DNA of 64,000 nt. It comes from Marinoscillum sp040222955. GTDB lineage: Bacteria; Bacteroidota; Bacteroidia; Cytophagales; Cyclobacteriaceae. This document shows, piece by piece, positions 17,849 through 26,725 of the stretch (positions are counted from its first letter, which is position 1; each line of letters opens with the position of its first letter). The notes beneath the pieces are model-generated. The model worked only from the letters and a program-made list of their open reading frames with translations, did not search any database and was not told where the DNA came from. The stretch lies in the NCBI RefSeq assembly GCF_040222955.1, contig NZ_JAVKCA010000011.1, positions 248,001 through 312,000 of the forward strand, written 5' to 3'. The position numbers and the translations under genes are program-made.

Positions 17849-17868
17849 AAAAAGGGGCCATCAGCCCC
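17849..17868 (-). terminator. Intrinsic terminator of lipA
   Basis: On the minus strand GGGGC and GCCCC (17854-17858 with 17864-17868) enclose a five-base loop and are followed by five T (complement of 17849-17853). It lies about 80 bases after the lipA stop. Confidence 0.6.
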
Positions 17869-17946
17869 CTTCAATGAATATTTTGTTTCAACACTATCTG
17901 CAAACCGTACATTAAACTGTCCGGTGGTGTACAAAAAGGGTCGGAT

Positions 17947-18834
17947 TTAAATGGGCACATTTACGTGCCGCTCCGCATGATAAGAAGACCGCACCAACGG
18001 TCCGGATTCCACATACTTCAGGCCTCTTTTAAGCCCTTCTTCCTTGTAGGCTTCAAATTGATCCGGGTGGATAAATTCAGCCACCTCGATGTGCATTTTG
18101 GTAGGTTGCAGGTACTGACCCAGCGTGAGAATATCCAGGCCATTGGCCGCCAGGTCATCCATGGCCTTGTGCACTTCATCTATGGTTTCTCCCAGGCCCA
18201 GCATGATGCCCGATTTGGTTCTTTTGCCAGCCTCTTTGGTCAGTCTGGTTTGCTCCAGGCTTCTCGCATATTTGGCTTGTGGACGGACTCTTCTGTAGAG
18301 CCTTTCGACTGTTTCCATGTTATGAGAAACGACTTCCTGGCCTGGTTCGATCATTCTGTAGAGGGCATCCCAGTTGCTTTTCACATCTGGTATGAGCGTT
18401 TCTATGGTGGTGGAGGGGCTGAGCTCTTTGACTTGTTTCACTGTCTGATACCAGATTTCAGCGCCTTTGTCCTTCAGTTCATCACGGTTTACCGAGGTAA
18501 TCACCGCATGTTTTACACCCATGGTTTTGATGGCTTCTGCCACACGTTTGGGTTCTGCTTCGTCATATTCTGGTGGTCGGCCGGTAGCCACCGCACAGAA
18601 AGTACAACTACGCGTGCAAACATTCCCCAAAATCATGAAAGTAGCCGTACCCGCTCCCCAGCATTCGCCCATATTGGGGCAGTTTCCACTCTCACAAATG
18701 GTGTGGAGCTTGTGCTCATCAACGATTTTCCGCACGTTGGCGTACTCACGTCCTACGGGCAGCTTTACGCGTAGCCAGTTAGGTTTTTTTACTTTTTGAG
18801 CTTTATCCTGAGATACTGTGGGTAGTTCTATCAT
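17947..18834 (-). CDS. lipA: Lipoyl synthase
   Basis: 295 residues with both iron-sulfur sites of LipA: the auxiliary cluster motif CESGNCPNMGEC (Cys47, Cys52, Cys58) and the radical SAM motif CTRSCTFC (Cys73, Cys77, Cys80). The C-terminus has GPLVRSSYHAE, whose serine supplies the unusual ligand of the auxiliary cluster. The enzyme inserts two sulfur atoms into octanoyl groups on carrier domains of 2-oxoacid dehydrogenases and glycine cleavage protein. This fits the presence of two E1 genes (21574 and 46253) in the same window. Length is normal. No lipB is seen nearby. Confidence 0.97.
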   Translation of the reverse strand: MIELPTVSQDKAQKVKKPNWLRVKLPVGREYANVRKIVDEHKLHTICESGNCPNMGECWGAGTATFMILGNVCTRSCTFCAVATGRPPEYDEAEPKRVAEAIKTMGVKHAVITSVNRDELKDKGAEIWYQTVKQVKELSPSTTIETLIPDVKSNWDALYRMIEPGQEVVSHNMETVERLYRRVRPQAKYARSLEQTRLTKEAGKRTKSGIMLGLGETIDEVHKAMDDLAANGLDILTLGQYLQPTKMHIEVAEFIHPDQFEAYKEEGLKRGLKYVESGPLVRSSYHAERHVNVPI

Positions 18835-18892
18835 GCTTGTAAAATGTAATGCAAAGAAAGCTTGGGCAGGTCAAAGTTCCAAACAAGGGATT

Positions 18893-19594
18893 TTACCTCC
18901 TTGTTCCCCAGTACATGGTAAAATACAAGGCAGAAAAGACTGCCGAGTTTTTCTGGGTCGGAATCAGTATGATTTCTTTCGGGAAGGCTTCCATTGTCAC
19001 CCCCATTTCCACACCGGCTACATTGTTTTTGAAGGCACCAAACTCAAATGAAAGGCCGGCTTTGGCATTGAGTCCAAAGGTAAGCTCGGATTCTCCAAGC
19101 CCCTGAAAGAGTTTTCCAGATCCCTGAATGCTGTTGAAATTTCGGTGTACCTCAGAGTCAAAAGGAACATAATTGCCATTGTAAAGGATATAGTAAGGGG
19201 CTATAACGCCTATGGTGGGGCCTCCCGCTACTATACCACTGATCTGTACGCCCTGCTGGGGGGCTTTTTTGAACAGCAATGCCTCCCGGCCGTAGAGGCC
19301 TCTGATGGAATAAAGAAAATTCTGTTTGCCCCAGACGAAAGAGGTACCGGACGTGGGAGAGAGATAACGCTGCTCCTGGCGGTGCTTTACGTTCATGATC
19401 TCAATCCCGTAAACAGCAAAAAGGTCTTCTTTTTTTTGTTTGGCCAGCTTGAAAACCACCCCTCCAATGAGGCCGCCCCTGGTGTTTTTGTTGAGCCCCC
19501 AGGTGATCTCCGTGTCATATTCATTGCGATCAGGCTGAGCCACTGCCAGCAGGCAGGCGGAAATAAGCACCATGATCAAAATGACTTTTCTCAT
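18893..19594 (-). CDS. Secreted beta-barrel-like protein of unknown function
   Basis: 233 residues with a signal peptide (about 1-19, ending LLAVAQ). The mature part alternates hydrophobic and polar residues with many glycines and ends in ALYFTMYWGTRR, compatible with a small outer-membrane barrel of eight to ten strands. Segments such as GGLIGGVVFKLAKQKKEDLF and FGLNAKAGLSFEFGAFKNN recall a conserved Bacteroidetes hypothetical found near lipA. No catalytic motif is visible. It is upstream of lipA on the same strand, 58 bases away, and may share its transcript. Confidence 0.65.
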   Translation of the reverse strand: MRKVILIMVLISACLLAVAQPDRNEYDTEITWGLNKNTRGGLIGGVVFKLAKQKKEDLFAVYGIEIMNVKHRQEQRYLSPTSGTSFVWGKQNFLYSIRGLYGREALLFKKAPQQGVQISGIVAGGPTIGVIAPYYILYNGNYVPFDSEVHRNFNSIQGSGKLFQGLGESELTFGLNAKAGLSFEFGAFKNNVAGVEMGVTMEAFPKEIILIPTQKNSAVFSALYFTMYWGTRR

Positions 19595-19651
19595 ACAGAA
19601 TGAAGATATACTAGGACACTATAACAAATGTAAAAAGAGATTCCCCTGATT

Positions 19652-20011
19652 CTATGCAGATATGGGTTTAATATTCTCGACGATTTCGTCAAATGAAATG
19701 CCAAAGTGTGAATTGTCGTAGATGGATTTTCCGTTTTGTATGATGAGTACCTGCGGAGATTGGTGATCCACGGCAAACCTCTCGGCAATCTGGTTTGAAA
19801 GCTCCCGATAGGCTATTAGGTCAAGAAAGTAGGGCTTTAGCTCACCTACTTTTTGGTTATCCCATTTACGCTCCAGGCGGCTAAGGGAGGCGGCGCTGAT
19901 GGAGCATCTTGTGCTGTGTTTAAAGATGACAACAGGGTGTGTGTGTGAAAGAGTATTGATTTCTTCCAGTTGATCAATACTCGTAAGGGGATTCCAATTA
20001 ATTTCAGTCAT
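19652..20011 (-). CDS. ytxJ: YtxJ-type bacillithiol-system thioredoxin-fold protein
   Basis: From ATG 20009-20011 the product is 119 residues, starting MTEINWNPLTSIDQLEEI. FKHSTRCSIS (one cysteine followed by SIS) is the monothiol active site of YtxJ, and SPQVLIIQNGK matches the cis-proline region of a thioredoxin fold. YtxJ is proposed to be a bacilliredoxin that removes bacillithiol from mixed disulfides, which fits bshC and ypdA at 39006-42111. The frame is open to 20038, but the family start matches the later ATG. The start overlaps the last eight bases of the upstream PRYS-repeat gene, so the two are translationally coupled. Confidence 0.85.
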   Translation of the reverse strand: MTEINWNPLTSIDQLEEINTLSHTHPVVIFKHSTRCSISAASLSRLERKWDNQKVGELKPYFLDLIAYRELSNQIAERFAVDHQSPQVLIIQNGKSIYDNSHFGISFDEIVENIKPISA

Positions 20012-21500
20012 TCCAGATTTGTGCTTCTTTGCGATCAAACTTAGGTTTTAAAGTAGTATCTGTAACAGCATTAGGCTGTTGTTTGTTCCGGTTTACTCTC
20101 GTCCAGAACAAATTCCACTTTCTCATACTATTTCTGATCATTTCGCTATCCTGATTTGCTTTGGTATAATTAGCACTTGGGTGCATATTATTTTCTGTAA
20201 TCCACTTTTTCTTATAGCTGCCAGTGTAGCCCGCTGCCTCTTTGTTTTGCTGAGGGTCATACCGCTCTGCTTTTTTACGACTTTCAAAAGCCCCCGTTAC
20301 CCCGGAGGCAATCAGGTTATCCAGGTCATAATACCACTTGGTCTTTTTACTGTCGGTTCCCTTATACTCGGTGGCTGCATAGTCATACACACGGGATTTT
20401 TTCAGTTTTTCATTTACATCAAAGCGGTGTTTGCCTGTGGAATAGGCGGGTGATATCCAGCCCCATCGCATGTTGTCATAAGGTGAGCCCTCCGAGTACC
20501 TCGTGTCCACGCCCTTATCCTTTTTGGTGAAAGGAGACCCGGCCGAATACCTCGGATTCACGCTCTTGTCTTTGGCAGTGAAAGGTGAGCCTGCTGAGTA
20601 CCTGGGGCTGACACTTTTCTCCCTGGTGGTGAAGACATTGCCCGCAGAATATCGCGGACTGACCATCTTATCTTTTTTAGTATAGGGAGATCCGGCAGAG
20701 TACCGGGGTCCTGAATCTTTGCTGAAAAGCCCTGAAAGGGAGAATTCCTTTTGGAATGGATCACCAGCAGAATACCTCGGACTCACTGGCTTTTTCTTGG
20801 CCCAGAAATCCCTTCCGGTAGAGTATCTCGGGCTGACCATTTTGTCTTTTTTGGTAAATGGCGATCCGGCGGAATACCTGGGCCCTGAATCTTTGCCGAA
20901 TAGTCCGGAAAGGGAAAATTGCTTTTGGAATGGGTCACCGGCAGAGTACCTGGGGCTGACCATTTTATCTTTTTTGGAGTACGGTGATCCTGACGAGTAC
21001 CTTGGCCCATAGCGCGGATCAAAAATCCGGGATAAAAAGGATTGCTTAAAGGGGTCCCCCGCCGAATACCTGGGAGTGACAAACTTGTCCTTTTTGGTAA
21101 AAGGTGATCCTGGTGAATATCTGGTTGAGGATTTCTTGCCAGACATAATGCCTGCGATTCCGGAGGAAGAATACCTTGGCGCCTTGTGTTCGTAGCTTTT
21201 AAAGAGTCTGCCTCGGCTGGAGCTACTGCTGCGTGGAGTGACTGATTTTCGTTTGTTAAACGAGGCAAAGGGTGACCCTGAAGAGTACCTGGGAGCTCCA
21301 CCGAGTGGTTCGTGTTTCTGAGGCCCATGACTCGAAGAACCCTTTTTCTTTTTGAAAAGGGAGAATCCATCCCCTTTGCCCTTCTGCTTTTGCGTTTTCA
21401 GCCGGTTTTCTGAGTCGGTGATGAGCTGCGCACGACCATCATTGCTCAGATAAGCAGAAAGGAACAATGAAAAAGAAAAAATAAAGATAAGTCGCTTCAA
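20004..21500 (-). CDS. Secreted basic protein with 16 PRYSxGxPF-type tandem repeats
   Basis: 498 residues beginning at a TTG (no in-frame ATG upstream before a stop) with a signal peptide (about 1-24, SAYLSNDGRAQ). Residues 70-356 consist of about 16 imperfect repeats of 17-24 residues with core [P/T]RYS-x-G-[S/D]-P-[F/Y], each followed by a lysine-rich spacer such as TKKDKMVS or a longer QKEFSLSGLFSKDSG. Residues 183-240 and 241-298 form a higher-order duplication. The C-terminal 140 residues are non-repetitive and aromatic/basic (WNLFWTRVNRNK). The protein is strongly positive, probably disordered, and exported. I do not recognise the family. It overlaps ytxJ by eight bases, so a shared function is possible. 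Confidence 0.75.
   Translation of the reverse strand: MKRLIFIFSFSLFLSAYLSNDGRAQLITDSENRLKTQKQKGKGDGFSLFKKKKGSSSHGPQKHEPLGGAPRYSSGSPFASFNKRKSVTPRSSSSSRGRLFKSYEHKAPRYSSSGIAGIMSGKKSSTRYSPGSPFTKKDKFVTPRYSAGDPFKQSFLSRIFDPRYGPRYSSGSPYSKKDKMVSPRYSAGDPFQKQFSLSGLFGKDSGPRYSAGSPFTKKDKMVSPRYSTGRDFWAKKKPVSPRYSAGDPFQKEFSLSGLFSKDSGPRYSAGSPYTKKDKMVSPRYSAGNVFTTREKSVSPRYSAGSPFTAKDKSVNPRYSAGSPFTKKDKGVDTRYSEGSPYDNMRWGWISPAYSTGKHRFDVNEKLKKSRVYDYAATEYKGTDSKKTKWYYDLDNLIASGVTGAFESRKKAERYDPQQNKEAAGYTGSYKKKWITENNMHPSANYTKANQDSEMIRNSMRKWNLFWTRVNRNKQQPNAVTDTTLKPKFDRKEAQIWND
20433..21293 (-). repeat. In-gene tandem repeat array encoding PRYS units
   Basis: About 16 units of 51-72 bases in frame within the secreted protein gene. 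Codons for the PRYS core differ between copies, so the array is old and kept at the protein level rather than freshly expanded. A 174-base higher-order unit (residues 183-240) is repeated once directly. Confidence 0.85.
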
Positions 21501-21573
21501 AACCTGTTCGTGTACTTAACCAAAGATTTGAATTTTCCCGCGCAATCCCAATCAATTAACCGTATATCGGCAA

Positions 21574-23547
21574 TTAATAGCCCATTAGGGCCTGTATTTT
21601 AGTCTTTAACCTTGATTTGGGCAAGAAATTTTCTTCAAGTGCTTTGGCGAAGGGAACAGGTGTGTCCAGGCTGGCTTCACGCATGACCGGAGCATCCAGG
21701 TGCTCAAAACAGTGCTCGCCTATCCAGGCGGCGATTTCGCCGCCTATACCTCCGGTGAGACAATCCTCATGCAAGACAAGTACCCGATTGGTTTTTCTGG
21801 TGGTCGCTGCCACAGCCTCTTTGTCCCATGGGAGGAGGGTGCGCAAATCCAGAACATCTGCAGAAAGGCCCATTTCATCAATGGCCTCCAGCGCCCAGTG
21901 CACACCCAGTCCGTAGGTGATGATTGAGAGCTGATTCCCTTCACGGGCCAGTGCCGCTTTGCCCACTTCGGTGGTATAGTAGCCGTCCGGTACCTCTCCA
22001 CTCAGTGATCTGTACAAGTATTTGTGCTCAAAGTAGAGATACGGGTTAGGATCTTCAATGGCGGCGTTGAGCAGTCCTTTGGCATCTGCCGGATTGGAGG
22101 GGTATACCACTTTCAATCCCGGAGTATGAACAAACCAGGCTTCGTTAGACTGGGAATGAAAAGGGCCGGCACCTACTCCCGCCCCCGTGGGCATGCGCAC
22201 TACCACATCGGCATTTTGTCCCCATCTGTAGTGGGTTTTTGCCAGGTTGTTGATGATCTGGTTAAACCCACAGGTTACAAAATCAGCAAACTGCATTTCC
22301 ACCACACTTTTGATCCCGGCAATGGAGAGTCCAAGTCCTGTGCCTACAATGGCTGATTCGCAAAGCGGAGTGTTTCGCACGCGGGCTTTGCCAAATTGCT
22401 CAACAAACCCTTCCGTGATTTTAAATACCCCACCATAATCAGCCACATCCTGACCCATGATCACCATTTCAGGATATTTTTCCATACTCTCCCGCAGTCC
22501 GTCGGAGATGGCATCCACTAACCTTTTTTCGGAAGTGTGGGAGCCAGCGGGCACTATTTCCTGATCAAAGGGCGCAAACAGGTCGGCAAATTCAGCTTGT
22601 GTATCACTTTCAATAGCAGGCTGTGCAAAAGCCTTCTTTACCGAATTATTCACCTCAGCACGGATTTTGGCCTTTATCTTTTCCAGCTCATCTGAAGTCA
22701 CCACTTGCTCTTTCAGGAGATAGCGCTCAAAATTTTCGATCGGGTCTTTCTGAGCCCAATGCTCCATGAGTTCCTTAGGGACATACTTGGTGCCAGAAGC
22801 TTCTTCGTGCCCGCGCATTCGAAAGGTTTTGGCTTCAAAAATGATCGGGCGTGGCTTTTTCCTGATGCTTTCTACCAGGGGCTCCAGTTCATTGAGTACT
22901 TCCAGAATATTATTGCCTTCCACACTGTGGGCCTCTATCCCGTAGGCAGGTCCTTTGACCACAAAGGAGTCAAAATTGAACTGCTCAGAACTTGGGGTGG
23001 AGAGGCCATAGCCATTGTTCTCAATGATGAAAATGACTGGGAGGCTCCATACAGAAGCCACATTGAGCGCTTCATGAAAATCCCCCTCCGAAGAACCACC
23101 ATCCCCAGTAAACACGATGGTTGCCTTTGGCTCTTTCCGCAATAACCTGGACAGCGCAATGCCGTCTGCTACCCCTAATTGTGGGCCGAGGTGGGAAATC
23201 ATCCCCACGATGTTATGAGCTTTGGACCCAAAGTGGAAAGAACGATCCCGCCCTTTGGTAAATCCATTCGCCTTGCCCTGAAACTGCTCAAAAAGCTGTG
23301 TGAGTTCCACGCCTCTGGATGTAAAAACCCCCAGGTTTCGATGCATGGGCAATATGTATTCATCTTTTTCAAGGGCCAGCGCGGCCCCCACGGAGATGGC
23401 TTCCTGACCGATACCGGAAAACCATTTGCTGATTTTCCCCTGACGGAGCAGGATGAGCATTTTTTCTTCTATTAATCGGGGAGTGACCAGTTCGGAGTAA
23501 ATGGCCAGGAGTTGTTTATCGGACCTTTTTTTACGATCAAATTTCAT
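21574..23547 (-). CDS. Fused alpha/beta E1 component of a 2-oxoacid dehydrogenase (branched-chain type)
   Basis: 657 residues from ATG 23545-23547. The first half is an E1-alpha domain with GIGQEAISVGAALAL, the thiamine diphosphate motif GDGGSSEGDFHEALN (about 145-160) and ENNGYGLSTPSS. The second half, from about residue 338, is an E1-beta domain with EKYPEMVIMGQDVADYGGVF and LHEDCLTGGIGGEI. Two-chain E1 enzymes usually have separate genes; the fused form is common in Bacteroidetes and usually annotated as 2-oxoisovalerate dehydrogenase. It would decarboxylate a branched 2-oxoacid and pass the acyl group to lipoyl-E2, with lipA encoded 3 kb away. A TTG at 23568 is excluded as start because it lies in the -7 promoter box. 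Confidence 0.9.
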   Translation of the reverse strand: MKFDRKKRSDKQLLAIYSELVTPRLIEEKMLILLRQGKISKWFSGIGQEAISVGAALALEKDEYILPMHRNLGVFTSRGVELTQLFEQFQGKANGFTKGRDRSFHFGSKAHNIVGMISHLGPQLGVADGIALSRLLRKEPKATIVFTGDGGSSEGDFHEALNVASVWSLPVIFIIENNGYGLSTPSSEQFNFDSFVVKGPAYGIEAHSVEGNNILEVLNELEPLVESIRKKPRPIIFEAKTFRMRGHEEASGTKYVPKELMEHWAQKDPIENFERYLLKEQVVTSDELEKIKAKIRAEVNNSVKKAFAQPAIESDTQAEFADLFAPFDQEIVPAGSHTSEKRLVDAISDGLRESMEKYPEMVIMGQDVADYGGVFKITEGFVEQFGKARVRNTPLCESAIVGTGLGLSIAGIKSVVEMQFADFVTCGFNQIINNLAKTHYRWGQNADVVVRMPTGAGVGAGPFHSQSNEAWFVHTPGLKVVYPSNPADAKGLLNAAIEDPNPYLYFEHKYLYRSLSGEVPDGYYTTEVGKAALAREGNQLSIITYGLGVHWALEAIDEMGLSADVLDLRTLLPWDKEAVAATTRKTNRVLVLHEDCLTGGIGGEIAAWIGEHCFEHLDAPVMREASLDTPVPFAKALEENFLPKSRLKTKIQALMGY

Positions 23548-23565
23548 GGGGCTAAAAAATTTGCC

Positions 23566-23573
23566 CAAAGGTA
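23566..23573 (-). promoter_or_regulatory. -7 element for the fused E1 gene
   Basis: TACCTTTG on the minus strand fits TAnnTTTG and lies 18 bases before the ATG at 23547. It faces the divergent M16 peptidase promoter. A matching -33 TTG at normal spacing was not found. Confidence 0.5.
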
Positions 23574-23609
23574 AAATTTATCCTATCAAGTAATCCACCA
23601 GGGATTATT

Positions 23610-23617
23610 TAATTTTG
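23610..23617 (+). promoter_or_regulatory. -7 element for the M16 peptidase-ispF operon
   Basis: TAATTTTG matches TAnnTTTG and ends nine bases before the ATG at 23627, leaving room for a leader of only a few bases. The -33 element is not evident. Confidence 0.45.
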
Positions 23618-23626
23618 GCGCCCAAC

Positions 23627-24865
23627 ATGGTAGCATACAAAGAACACACACTCCCCAACGGACTACAACTGATCGTACACGAGGATCACAGTAGCCCGGT
23701 GGTTTGTCTCAACATCCTTTACAAAGTAGGCTCCCGGAATGAGTTGCCACACAAAACAGGCTTTGCCCATCTTTTTGAACACCTTATGTTTGGGGGCTCT
23801 AAAAATGTGAAAAATTTTGATGAGCCACTTCAGGCAGTGGGTGGAGACAACAACGCCTTTACCAACACAGACATCACTAATTATTACATCACCATTCCAT
23901 CTGCCAATGTAGAAACCGCTTTTTGGCTGGAGTCTGACCGGATGCTGAGCCTTTCTTTTGATCCGGAGGTGCTGGAGGTGCAGCGCAAAGTGGTGATTGA
24001 GGAGTTTAAGCAGCGCTACCTCAATCAACCTTATGGGGACGTTTGGCTGAAGTTGAGGCCGCTGGCTTATCAGAAGCACCCCTACCAGTGGCCGACGATC
24101 GGGAAGGAAATCAGCCACATAGAGGAAGCGACGATGGAGGACGTGAAGAGCTTTTTCAATGCGCATTATCATCCGGGCAATGCTGTGCTGGTAGTGGCCG
24201 GGGATATTTCGGAGAAAAAAGCCCTTGAGTTGACCAATAAGTGGTTTGGAGAAATACCGGGAAAGGCGGCAAGCAATGGCATGATTGAGGCGGAACCTCC
24301 TCAGACCGCACCTCGATTTATGGTGGTGGAGGACAACGTACCTGCCGATGCGATTTATAAAACCTATCATATGCCCAATCGATTAGGCAAACCCTATCAT
24401 GCGGCGGATCTCCTAAGTGACATCCTCGGCAGAGGTAAGTCAGCCATTCTTTTCAATGAGTTGGTGAAGAAAAGACCCCTGTTTTCCAGCTTATCTGCCC
24501 ACGTCACGGGGAGTTATGACCCGGGCCTGTTGGTCATTTCCGGGAGGTTGTTGCCAGGTGTAGACCTGAAGGAAGCCGATCAGGCTATTCAGAAGCATTT
24601 GGAACCAATGAAGCAAAGTATGGATGCGGAGCTGCTACAAAAGGTAAAAAACCAGGCAGAGGCCACCACCGTATTCGCGGAGGTGGATTTGCTGAACCGG
24701 GCCATGGGGCTGGCCTATGCGGCCTTCCTGGGCAATGTCAACCTGATTAATGAAGAACTGGACCAGATTAAGTCTCTTAAGGCCGAGGACATATTGGAAT
24801 CAGCCAGAATGATCCTGAGAGAGGACAACTGTACCACCATGTATTATCAAAAAAGAGCACAATGA
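23627..24865 (+). CDS. M16-family zinc peptidase (pitrilysin/processing-peptidase type)
   Basis: 412 residues from ATG 23627. The inverted zinc motif HLFEH (HxxEH) appears in GFAHLFEHLMFGG (about residue 50), with the third ligand expected in VVIEEFKQRY about 75 residues later. A second M16 inactive-like domain follows after residue 170. The size of about 410 residues is that of half-length bacterial M16B peptidases, which often act as a pair; no second M16 gene is adjacent. There is no signal peptide, so it may be cytoplasmic. The open frame allows a TTG at 23615, but that is inside the -7 box. Its stop overlaps the ispF start in ATGA. Confidence 0.9.
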   Translation: MVAYKEHTLPNGLQLIVHEDHSSPVVCLNILYKVGSRNELPHKTGFAHLFEHLMFGGSKNVKNFDEPLQAVGGDNNAFTNTDITNYYITIPSANVETAFWLESDRMLSLSFDPEVLEVQRKVVIEEFKQRYLNQPYGDVWLKLRPLAYQKHPYQWPTIGKEISHIEEATMEDVKSFFNAHYHPGNAVLVVAGDISEKKALELTNKWFGEIPGKAASNGMIEAEPPQTAPRFMVVEDNVPADAIYKTYHMPNRLGKPYHAADLLSDILGRGKSAILFNELVKKRPLFSSLSAHVTGSYDPGLLVISGRLLPGVDLKEADQAIQKHLEPMKQSMDAELLQKVKNQAEATTVFAEVDLLNRAMGLAYAAFLGNVNLINEELDQIKSLKAEDILESARMILREDNCTTMYYQKRAQ

Positions 24866-25347
24866 AACCAAACATCAGAGTAGGGTACGGATATGACGTT
24901 CACGCCCTGGCAGAAGGCGTGGATTTTTGGATTGGAGGGATCAAAGTACCACACACCCATGGTGCTTATGGTCATTCGGATGCTGATGTGCTCATACATG
25001 TCATATGTGATGCCTTGCTGGGTGCTGCCAATATGCGTGATATCGGATTTCACTTTTCTGACAAGGATCCCCAGTATAAAGGCATTGACAGCAAAATACT
25101 TTTGAAAAGGGTGGTGGACCTGTTGGATGAGGCTGGTTTTGGGATCGTGAATGTGGATACTACTGTCTGTCTGCAGCAACCCAAACTCAGTCCTTACATA
25201 GAACCCATGAAAACCAAACTGGCAGAGGTCATGGGGCTACCGGTGGAGGATGTCTCAGTCAAAGCGACCACTACGGAAAAACTGGGTTTTGTGGGCAAAG
25301 AGGAAGGCGTGGCCGCCCATGCAGTGGTGCTGATTTATAGAAAGTAA
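24862..25347 (+). CDS. ispF: 2-C-methyl-D-erythritol 2,4-cyclodiphosphate synthase
   Basis: 161 residues of normal IspF length. The metal ligands are in RVGYGYDVHAL (Asp and His) and the GHSDADVLIHVICDALLGAA signature is complete; KATTTEKLGFVGKEEGVAAHAV closes the protein. The enzyme makes MEcPP in the non-mevalonate (MEP) isoprenoid pathway in the cytoplasm as a trimer. It is coupled to the upstream M16 peptidase gene by an ATGA overlap. The stop directly abuts the stop of the convergent DUF4302 gene. Confidence 0.97.
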   Translation: MKPNIRVGYGYDVHALAEGVDFWIGGIKVPHTHGAYGHSDADVLIHVICDALLGAANMRDIGFHFSDKDPQYKGIDSKILLKRVVDLLDEAGFGIVNVDTTVCLQQPKLSPYIEPMKTKLAEVMGLPVEDVSVKATTTEKLGFVGKEEGVAAHAVVLIYRK

Positions 25348-26721
25348 TTACTTCACCAGCACAAACTCATAGCCATTGCAGGGATTGTAAAACTGAAAAA
25401 CGGTGAGTCCGCGAATGGGTAAGTCATAGGCGTACACCGAGCCGCCTTCAAAGACTTCATCCAAAATCTCAGTGAGAGCCGCTTCTTCCTCCGGTGTGGT
25501 TGTGGTGGAGTAGTAATATTCATCCTGCCATTCCATTTCCAATCGATTACCCACGGCAGTAGGAGTGAAAGACCGGAGGTAGAATGAAGAGTTTTCGTCC
25601 TCATCTTCCACCAAAAAACCTGCAGCGTTGGCGGGAATACTGTCTGACTCAAACCCATAGGTCATGATAAAGGCGATCGCATTGGGAAGTTTTTGCTTGA
25701 TACTTCCTTCTTCAGCCAACGAGCGGAGACTGTCGTCAAAAATGAAGGGAATGTTCACACTGTACAGGCTGCCAGCTTGTGGCTCAAACCCCAGTCCACT
25801 GCTGTTGAAAAGGTTCTTGGTGAGGGTTCCTCCACCAGCTACCGTATAAACCGGCGTATTGACAGCAGAAGTCTCGCACAGTGGACTTCCTGTTTCCGAA
25901 AAGTCGCCCAGCGTCAGTTCACTCAGCTCAACACTCTTGGCTCCCACATTAAATTGAACAGGGTCATTGAAAATAATTTTTCCATCCAAAAATGTATAGC
26001 CACTGGATTGATTCAGGCTCACGCTGGTTCCCGACAGTACTTCCTCCAGGCTACTTCCCGATCCGGCCAGGTCAAAAAGGACCATTCGTTTGGCCAGGTT
26101 TATGGACCAGAATACGGAAATATCCAGGTCACTGAGATAAAGCTGCTGGGTAGGGCTGGCACCCCCGAAAAGTCTTGGGGACTGTCCTGCATAGAGGTCA
26201 AAATTTGCTGCGATCTCCCGCGAAAAGGCGGATTGGTCTGTGGCATTGGCCTCAGAGAAAACAATGGAGGTCGGATCATTGAGGTCGGATTTACTCCTGA
26301 AGTAAAGATCACCATCGTCTTTTTCTTCATAGACAAACTCAAACTCGGCACCAAAACTGGCCTGATCGAGCTCGAAAAGATAATGGAGGGCACCATAGGT
26401 TTCAAAAATCAACTCAAGCCCCTGACCAGCATCTATCCGGTAGGGAATGGTTTGCTCATGAAACTCTCCGGCGTTGGCTGCCAGGTCTGTGGAGATAGTG
26501 ACTGTCCCATCATCCTTAAACTTCATGATCATAAAGAACGAACCGGAGGTGGTAGTTGGCTGGTAGAAGACCTTCCAGCCATTGGCAGGATCCATGAGGT
26601 CTTCGCGGAGCGCCTCTACAGCCGTTGATACCCGATCTTCCACAGAGGGCAGTCCTTTTTCATCCTCCTGGCAGGCAGTGAACAGACTCAAGATCAAAAG
26701 GCTCAGTAGAATCTTCTTCAT
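25348..26721 (-). CDS. DUF4302-type lipoprotein of the SusCD operon
   Basis: 457 residues with a lipoprotein signal (LFTACQED, lipid cysteine Cys17). GWKVFYQPT, FMIMKFKDDGTVTIS and LIFETYGALHYLF are typical of the DUF4302 family found beside SusC/SusD and zinc metallohydrolase lipoproteins. It is probably anchored in the outer membrane, perhaps surface exposed as a binding subunit. It starts four bases after the stop of the metallohydrolase gene and is the last gene of the operon. The ligand is unknown. Confidence 0.8.
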   Translation of the reverse strand: MKKILLSLLILSLFTACQEDEKGLPSVEDRVSTAVEALREDLMDPANGWKVFYQPTTTSGSFFMIMKFKDDGTVTISTDLAANAGEFHEQTIPYRIDAGQGLELIFETYGALHYLFELDQASFGAEFEFVYEEKDDGDLYFRSKSDLNDPTSIVFSEANATDQSAFSREIAANFDLYAGQSPRLFGGASPTQQLYLSDLDISVFWSINLAKRMVLFDLAGSGSSLEEVLSGTSVSLNQSSGYTFLDGKIIFNDPVQFNVGAKSVELSELTLGDFSETGSPLCETSAVNTPVYTVAGGGTLTKNLFNSSGLGFEPQAGSLYSVNIPFIFDDSLRSLAEEGSIKQKLPNAIAFIMTYGFESDSIPANAAGFLVEDEDENSSFYLRSFTPTAVGNRLEMEWQDEYYYSTTTTPEEEAALTEILDEVFEGGSVYAYDLPIRGLTVFQFYNPCNGYEFVLVK

Positions 26722-26725
26722 TCGT

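Noticed and set aside
17965..18774. 269-codon open frame on the plus strand
   Set aside because: It is opposite lipA, whose cluster motifs and length are clear. The antisense frame has no recognisable domain and no start context.
20433..21293. Possible CRISPR-like array
   Set aside because: The repeats are in-frame, of variable length and divergent in DNA, without unique spacers. They encode the PRYS protein units.
25693..26628. 311-codon open frame on the plus strand
   Set aside because: It lies opposite the DUF4302 lipoprotein, which has a lipobox and operon context. The antisense frame reads as a shadow.
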